A stretch of DNA of 10,155 nucleotides from Methanobacteriota archaeon (GTDB lineage: Archaea; Halobacteriota; Methanomicrobia; Methanomicrobiales; Methanomicrobiaceae), in contig JAEWWL010000067.1 of the NCBI GenBank assembly GCA_023396365.1, forward strand, positions 1-10,155, read 5' to 3'. The notes beneath the pieces were generated by a model. The model ran no database searches. It saw only the letters and a list, made by a program, of their open reading frames with translations, and was not told where the DNA came from. Of the stretch, positions 7,082 to 10,155 are shown piece by piece; the first letter of the stretch is position 1, and the number at the start of each line of letters is the position of its first letter. The translations under genes were made by a program, and so were the position numbers.

Positions 7082-8572
7082 ATGTGTGCTTTTTTTACTT
7101 TTAAGAAAAAGATGCCCAATATCGTTGAAAGCCCTCCTCCTCCTGTTGTGGGTCAGGGGGCGGGAATGAGATTTCCTGAATACAAAACAAAACCTTATTT
7201 CATCGTTGCATCCGTTGAGATGGGAAATACAACAACAAAGTGCATCCTTACCGGAACAAATCTTGAGACCGGAAGAACGTATATCATAAACAAGACTGTG
7301 ATGATGAGCAGGGATGTCCGCCCTCCAAAGGCCGGCGAGGCGGTTTTTGGAGAGACTCTTGTTGGAACGCCGATTACAAGGGAGAGTGTTACAGAGCTTG
7401 TCAGAGACACTTTGATTAAATGCCACAAGGATGCTGATCTTTCAATAAAAGATGACCTGGATTTTGTTGTAAGAAGCACAGGTGTTGTCGCTGCAATGGA
7501 CTCTCCGGATCAGGTCGGAGATTTTGTAATCGCCCTTGCCAACGGCTGTCTTGAGGCGGGCGTTCCGCCAAAGAAGATGACTCCTCCTATGGGAATTGAA
7601 AACCTTTCAAAAAAATTAAGGGAATTTAGTTTTGCAGACAAACTGACATTCTGCGGAACGGTTGCAGGTGTTTCTCCCCCCATTGGATCATCAGGTGTTG
7701 AGATGGTTGCAAACGAGATGGAAGGCGAACTTGCAATGGCCGGAATTAAAGAGGGTGCAAAATGGACAAATGTGGATTTTCGAAATCCCTGCATTTCAAT
7801 TGATTTTGGAACAACTCTTGACGGCCGTATTACAAGCGATGTCTCAGCAGATGACGAATGGCCTTTTGCAAAGACAATTGGAAATTTCTGCGGTCTTGCC
7901 GGTGCAATTCCTGATGCTCTTGCAAGAGGGACCGGTATGGTTAAGGAAAACACAGGAACCGCCCTTGATCTCTTCGGGGACAAAAGCTCAAGAAGTAATC
8001 TTTCAAAGAAAAAAACAAGGCTTGTAAAAGAGTACGAGGATGAGATTCATAGTTTAATTGACATAAGAATTGTTCCGCCTGACAGGGACAGGTTCGGAAG
8101 AGTTCCTGTTTGTGCTGATCTTGCCATGAAATCCAAAATTGCCATGATTGGCTGCGATGCGGGTGTGAATTTCGATGCATCGGATGACTTAAAGGCAATC
8201 GGATCTAAAATATACAAAGAGCATGGTGCAGGCATCTTAAATGATGTCATCGACCATGTCTGTGCAACAATTGCATTAAGGCTTGTGGATGTTGCGGCAG
8301 AGCATAAGCTTGTTCCTCCCAACTCTTCGATAGGATTTACCGGCCGTGCAGCAATCTCCGGACGAAAGCCGGATTATATTATGGATGGTATTGAGGAGAG
8401 GGGCTTTTATGACAAGCCTTATGATCATGTGCTTTTTGTTGATGATGGTCTTGCAAGGGGCGCTGCACTTATGGGGCGATGCATGTGCTCTCTTGGAAAG
8501 CCAAAAGAGCCAATCGGCGGTGTGAGAGGCGGTCCGTGCATTATGTCAAGGCGGATTAAAATCGGCAAATAA
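7082..8572 (+). CDS. Methanogenesis marker protein 14 family (DUF2114-like, ASKHA-type fold)
   Basis: I recognise this 496-residue protein as the methanogenesis marker 14 family, present across methanogens and of unproven function. Two segments look like the phosphate loops of the acetate kinase/Hsp70/actin (ASKHA) ATPases: VEMGNTTTK (45-53) and SIDFGTT (239-245). GFTGRAAISG (418-427) sits where an adenosine-binding loop would be, and FVDDGLARGAALMG (452-465) resembles a C-terminal ASKHA helix. Together they suggest ATP binding, and relatives of this fold include activators that reduce corrinoid proteins. Several Cys residues are present but no CxxC cluster. The protein is presumably cytoplasmic. 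Two starts are possible: ATG 7082, chosen for the promoter spacing, or ATG 7112, which removes ten residues (MCAFFTFKKK). The Pro-rich segment at 18-22 (PPPPV) is retained either way. Confidence 0.85.
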   Translation: MCAFFTFKKKMPNIVESPPPPVVGQGAGMRFPEYKTKPYFIVASVEMGNTTTKCILTGTNLETGRTYIINKTVMMSRDVRPPKAGEAVFGETLVGTPITRESVTELVRDTLIKCHKDADLSIKDDLDFVVRSTGVVAAMDSPDQVGDFVIALANGCLEAGVPPKKMTPPMGIENLSKKLREFSFADKLTFCGTVAGVSPPIGSSGVEMVANEMEGELAMAGIKEGAKWTNVDFRNPCISIDFGTTLDGRITSDVSADDEWPFAKTIGNFCGLAGAIPDALARGTGMVKENTGTALDLFGDKSSRSNLSKKKTRLVKEYEDEIHSLIDIRIVPPDRDRFGRVPVCADLAMKSKIAMIGCDAGVNFDASDDLKAIGSKIYKEHGAGILNDVIDHVCATIALRLVDVAAEHKLVPPNSSIGFTGRAAISGRKPDYIMDGIEERGFYDKPYDHVLFVDDGLARGAALMGRCMCSLGKPKEPIGGVRGGPCIMSRRIKIGK

Positions 8573-8582
8573 TAATGATGCA

Positions 8583-8728
8583 GACAGATTTAGAATAATA
8601 AAAAAAGCAGATTAAGAATAACAAAGATGCAAGACAGATAAAGAATAATAAAACCGACAGATAAAGAATAATAAAACCGACAGATAAAGAATAACAAAGA
8701 TGCAAGACAGATAAAGAATAATAAAATT
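8583..8728. repeat. Tandem repeat array, six units of 23-27 bp
   Basis: Six head-to-tail units begin at about 8583, 8607, 8633, 8656, 8679 and 8706. The common core is GACAGATAAAGAATAATAAA. Units 3 and 4 are identical 23-mers. Units 2 and 5 carry a variant tail ending AACAAAGATGCAA. A 39-base stretch at 8615-8653 recurs exactly at 8687-8725, so part of the array arose by a 72 bp duplication. There are no spacers, so it is not a CRISPR. It fills the gap between marker 14 and the small protein gene and is noncoding, with TAA or TAG stops throughout. Each unit contains an A/T stretch that could act as a weak TATA element. Confidence 0.9.
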
Positions 8729-8771
8729 AAATTCAATAATTTTTACAAAAACAGATGAGGCGACCTGTATT

Positions 8772-9011
8772 ATGGTAAACGAGAAAGAAAAAATGTATGA
8801 TGTAATTGTCCCGCCCGGAGTCCCTAAAAGACTTATTATGGATGTATCGGAAAAATTTGAGGTTGAGGTGGTTGACAGGCCAAGGCCGGTTAAGTTTGCC
8901 AATATGGACGGAGATGTAAGAAATCTTATTGCATTTAGGTGCAATGCCGATACTGCGCAGAAAGTTCATGAATACATGTTTTCTGAGCTGAAGAAATTCA
9001 TTGATGAATAA
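8772..9011 (+). CDS. Small conserved-looking protein of unknown function (79 residues)
   Basis: This is a short soluble protein with normal codon use and a mixed alpha/beta look. It has a PPGVPK turn (15-20), a central basic/Pro segment (VVDRPRPVKF, 33-42) and an amphipathic C-terminal helix (TAQKVHEYMFSELKKFIDE). It has no signal peptide, membrane segment or metal-binding Cys cluster. GAGG at 8757-8760 is a possible ribosome site 11 bases before the ATG at 8772; an in-frame ATG at 8793 is an alternative. It lies downstream of marker 14 on the same strand, 199 bases away across the repeat array. A role alongside marker 14 is conceivable but rests only on adjacency. I cannot name the family. 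Confidence 0.75.
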   Translation: MVNEKEKMYDVIVPPGVPKRLIMDVSEKFEVEVVDRPRPVKFANMDGDVRNLIAFRCNADTAQKVHEYMFSELKKFIDE

Positions 9012-9109
9012 AATACCGGACCTTATCATTCCGGCAGACAATTTTTTACTGATATACAAATTATTGGTTAATTTTAATTTTTAATTTAAGGCTTAATTTT
9101 GTTGATGTC

Positions 9110-9150
9110 AGATTAAAAATAATCTGTTTAATTTTTTATTGCTTTTTTTA
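9110..9150 (+). terminator. Perfect hairpin with U-rich tail in the convergent gap
   Basis: CAGATTA (9110-9116) and TAATCTG (9121-9127) form a perfect 7 bp stem with an AAAA loop, followed by a T-rich tract to about 9150. It lies about 100 bases after the small protein gene. The gap 9012-9262 separates convergent genes, is strongly AT-rich and contains no plausible ORF. It probably serves as a transcription end for both strands. Confidence 0.6.
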
Positions 9151-9238
9151 ATTTCTTTGTTAATGGATTTTAAAATTCTTTAATTTGATTTAATTAATTT
9201 TAAAGAAATTTTTGATTGCATATGCTGAAATTTAAAAT

Positions 9239-9262
9239 TTAAAAAAAGAATATTAAAAAAAA
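9239..9262 (-). terminator. U-tract terminator of the parvulin gene
   Basis: Read on the - strand, the parvulin TAA is followed at once by two T-runs (A-runs on the + strand at 9241-9247 and 9255-9262). No hairpin is visible. This is a typical archaeal U-tract end. Confidence 0.5.
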
Positions 9263-9544
9263 TTATTTGGTTTCTGTTACTTTTATTACGTGGTATCCAA
9301 ACTGTGTTTTGACAGGGCCGACAACCTCGCCTGCCTTTGCCTTAAAGCTTGCATCTTCAAATTCCTTTACCATCATTCCCTTGCCGAACCAGCCGAGGTC
9401 GCCGCCGTTTCTTCCTGACGGGCATGTTGACAATTTCTTTGCAAGTGATTCAAAGCTGTCTCCTGCATTTATCTTTGATAAAATATCCTTAGCCTCGGCT
9501 TCGGTCTTTACAAGAATGTGTGAGGCTTTTACTTTAGCTGCCAT
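9263..9544 (-). CDS. Single-domain parvulin peptidyl-prolyl cis-trans isomerase (PpiC/Par10-like)
   Basis: Parvulins speed up cis-trans isomerisation at prolyl bonds and help proteins fold. The protein is 93 residues, the same size as E. coli PpiC (Par10), and consists of the rotamase domain only. It has no signal peptide or membrane anchor, so it should be cytoplasmic. Family landmarks are all present: ASHILVK (7-13, His9), STCPSGRNGGDLGWF (39-53, Cys41), MMVKEFEDA (57-65, Met58 and Phe62) and QFGYHVIKV (81-89, His85). These match the active-site His/Cys/Met/Phe/His set of parvulins. The gene is transcribed toward the small-protein gene. A TATA-like element lies about 30 bases before the ATG and no Shine-Dalgarno is seen, so a near-leaderless mRNA is likely. 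A repeat array lies further upstream. Confidence 0.93.
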   Translation of the reverse strand: MAAKVKASHILVKTEAEAKDILSKINAGDSFESLAKKLSTCPSGRNGGDLGWFGKGMMVKEFEDASFKAKAGEVVGPVKTQFGYHVIKVTETK

Positions 9545-9569
9545 TCTTACTGATTGGCATACAAATCTA

Positions 9570-9584
9570 AAATAATTTTTGTGT
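9570..9584 (-). promoter_or_regulatory. Candidate TATA box for the parvulin gene
   Basis: On the - strand, AAAAATTATTTTAG lies about 26-40 bases before the ATG. With normal archaeal spacing, transcription would start within roughly ten bases of that ATG. The AT-rich background makes this uncertain. Confidence 0.35.
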
Positions 9585-9640
9585 CTGATGCCGGGGAAAA
9601 AAATTTCTGATAAACTCCCGGGTATTATGTCCCTATAATT

Positions 9641-9893
9641 CTGACTGATAATTTGTAGTCTGATAATTCTGTCTGATTATTTTGGCTGATAAATCTGACC
9701 TGATAAATTTGTCAGATAATTTGTAGTCTGATAATTTATAGCCTGATTATTTTGGCTGATAAATCTGACCAAATAAATTTGCCTGATAATTTGTAGTCTG
9801 ATAAATCTGACAGGATAAATTTGCCTGATAATTCTGTCCGGATATATATGCCTGATAATTCCGGCTGATTATTTCTGCCAGATAATTAATCTG
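9641..9893. repeat. Degenerate 13-15 bp repeat array with ~70 bp higher-order period
   Basis: About seventeen imperfect units built on CTGATAATTTG or CTGATAAATCTG run head to tail. A longer period is visible. GATAATTTGTAGTCTGATA occurs exactly at 9647-9665, 9715-9733 and 9785-9803 (offsets 68 and 70). A 28-base block at 9673-9700 recurs exactly at 9743-9770. ATCTGAC (9693-9699) and GTCAGAT (9711-9717) can pair as a 7 bp stem. Every unit contains TGATAA or a similar stop-rich word, so the array is noncoding. More diverged units may extend left to about 9607. It lies upstream of the parvulin gene and past the end of the right-hand - strand gene. There are no regular spacers, so it is not a CRISPR. 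Confidence 0.88.
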
Positions 9894-9921
9894 TGAAGAT
9901 TAGATAACAGAATTAAATTAA

Positions 9922-9951
9922 AGGTTTTAAAAAATTATTTGTGTAAAACCT
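9922..9951 (-). terminator. Hairpin downstream of the right-hand gene
   Basis: AGGTTTTA (9922-9929) and TAAAACCT (9944-9951) are a perfect 8 bp inverted repeat with a 14-base AT-rich loop. On the - strand it begins 25 bases past the TAA of the gene at 9977. It is a plausible transcript end, although the following T-run is short. Confidence 0.45.
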
Positions 9952-9976
9952 GATGAAACTTTTTGTTTTTCCTTGG

Positions 9977-10155
9977 TTATTGCTCTTTTTTATTTTTATC
10001 AGGTTTAGAATCATCAGGTTTAGAATCATCAGGTTTAGAACCATCCGGTTTTGCATCATCCGCTTTATCAGTAATTTCCCATTCCCCACGCTCGATTCTT
10101 CCGGCAATAACCATTTTATGTGCAAGGGTGCATTTTGGATTGTTTACAAGCTCAT
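9977..10155 (-). CDS. 3' end of a gene with a C-terminal SKPDD repeat tail (partial)
   Basis: A - strand frame is open from the right window edge to a TAA at 9979-9977 and gives 58 complete residues. The first ~29 (ELVNNPKCTLAHKMVIAGRI, then ERGEWEITD) look like the end of a folded domain. The remainder is an unstructured acidic/lysine tail: one DAKPDG unit, three SKPD units and a final KNKKEQ. The tail is encoded by 15 bp tandem repeats. I do not recognise the domain. A different - strand frame over the same bases (9913-10125) would read NLMIL repeats; I prefer the SKPDD frame because it is open to the edge and its upstream part has ordinary protein composition. Confidence 0.65.
   Translation of the reverse strand, partial: ELVNNPKCTLAHKMVIAGRIERGEWEITDKADDAKPDGSKPDDSKPDDSKPDKNKKEQ
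9998..10057. repeat. 15 bp coding tandem repeat, four units
   Basis: Units begin at 9998, 10013, 10028 and 10043 (+ strand ATCAGGTTTAGAATC). The first two are identical, the third has one change and the fourth several. The period is a multiple of three, so copy-number change keeps the frame and only lengthens or shortens the charged C-terminal tail of the - strand gene. Confidence 0.85.

Noticed and set aside
7510..7983. A - strand frame of 157 residues inside the marker 14 gene
   Set aside because: It is a shadow of a recognised gene caused by its codon bias, with no independent start signal.
8583..8728. Possible CRISPR array or attachment site
   Set aside because: The 23-27 bp units abut each other with no spacers, and no integrase or mobile gene is present.
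8612..8944. A - strand frame crossing the repeat array and the small protein gene
   Set aside because: Its product includes a low-complexity translation of the repeat (FVILYLSVLLF-like) and lies antisense to a more plausible gene.
9267..9575. A + strand frame of 102 residues
   Set aside because: It lies antisense to the parvulin gene, whose product matches a known family over its full length.
9641..9893. Possible CRISPR array
   Set aside because: The units are contiguous, 13-15 bp and degenerate, with no equal-length unique spacers and no cas genes nearby.
9913..10125. A - strand reading frame with NLMIL repeats
   Set aside because: It is the out-of-frame reading of the 15 bp repeat, has no ribosome site and conflicts with the SKPDD frame, which is open to the window edge and has ordinary composition.
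1..10155. tRNA, rRNA or mobile element
   Set aside because: No tRNA-like T-arm or cloverleaf, no rRNA sequence, and no transposase, integrase or long terminal inverted repeats were seen on either strand.

Overview
This window looks like the chromosome of a methanogenic archaeon, most likely a relative of the Methanomicrobiales. The evidence is a gene of the methanogenesis marker protein 14 family, a 6-phospho-3-hexuloisomerase used by methanogens to make pentoses, a TET-type M42 peptidase, a single-domain parvulin, TATA-like promoter elements and very T-rich gaps after genes. The order-level placement is inference.

Layout, left to right. Bases 1-120 hold the last 39 codons of an unrecognised + strand gene. 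A T-rich, imperfectly repetitive gap follows (121-438). Next is a tight + strand cluster: hxlB (439-1041), a class I/II aminotransferase that overlaps it by 4 bases (1038-2156), and an M42 peptidase (2166-3203) whose Shine-Dalgarno sequence overlaps the preceding stop codon. After a T-run and a new promoter come a two-repeat Na+/phosphate symporter with a PhoU-like cytoplasmic tail (3371-5050), a small lipoprotein (5163-5657), argG (5787-6980) and the methanogenesis marker 14 gene (7082-8572), each apparently with its own promoter. A 23-27 bp tandem repeat array (8583-8728) separates marker 14 from a small 79-residue protein (8772-9011). A convergent, AT-rich terminator region follows (9012-9262). 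Beyond it, on the - strand, lie a 93-residue parvulin PPIase (9263-9544), a degenerate 13-15 bp repeat array with a ~70 bp higher-order period (9641-9893), and the 3' end of another - strand gene with an acidic/lysine SKPDD-repeat tail (9977-10155).

The genes are mainly housekeeping: pentose phosphate supply (hxlB), amino-acid metabolism (aminotransferase, argG), peptide turnover (M42), phosphate uptake, protein folding, and a methanogen-specific protein with an ASKHA-like nucleotide-binding signature. There is no sign of a phage, transposon, CRISPR array or defence island. The least explained parts are the two noncoding repeat arrays on either side of the small-protein/parvulin pair, and the marker 14 plus 79-residue protein pair. 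I see no convincing new multi-gene system.
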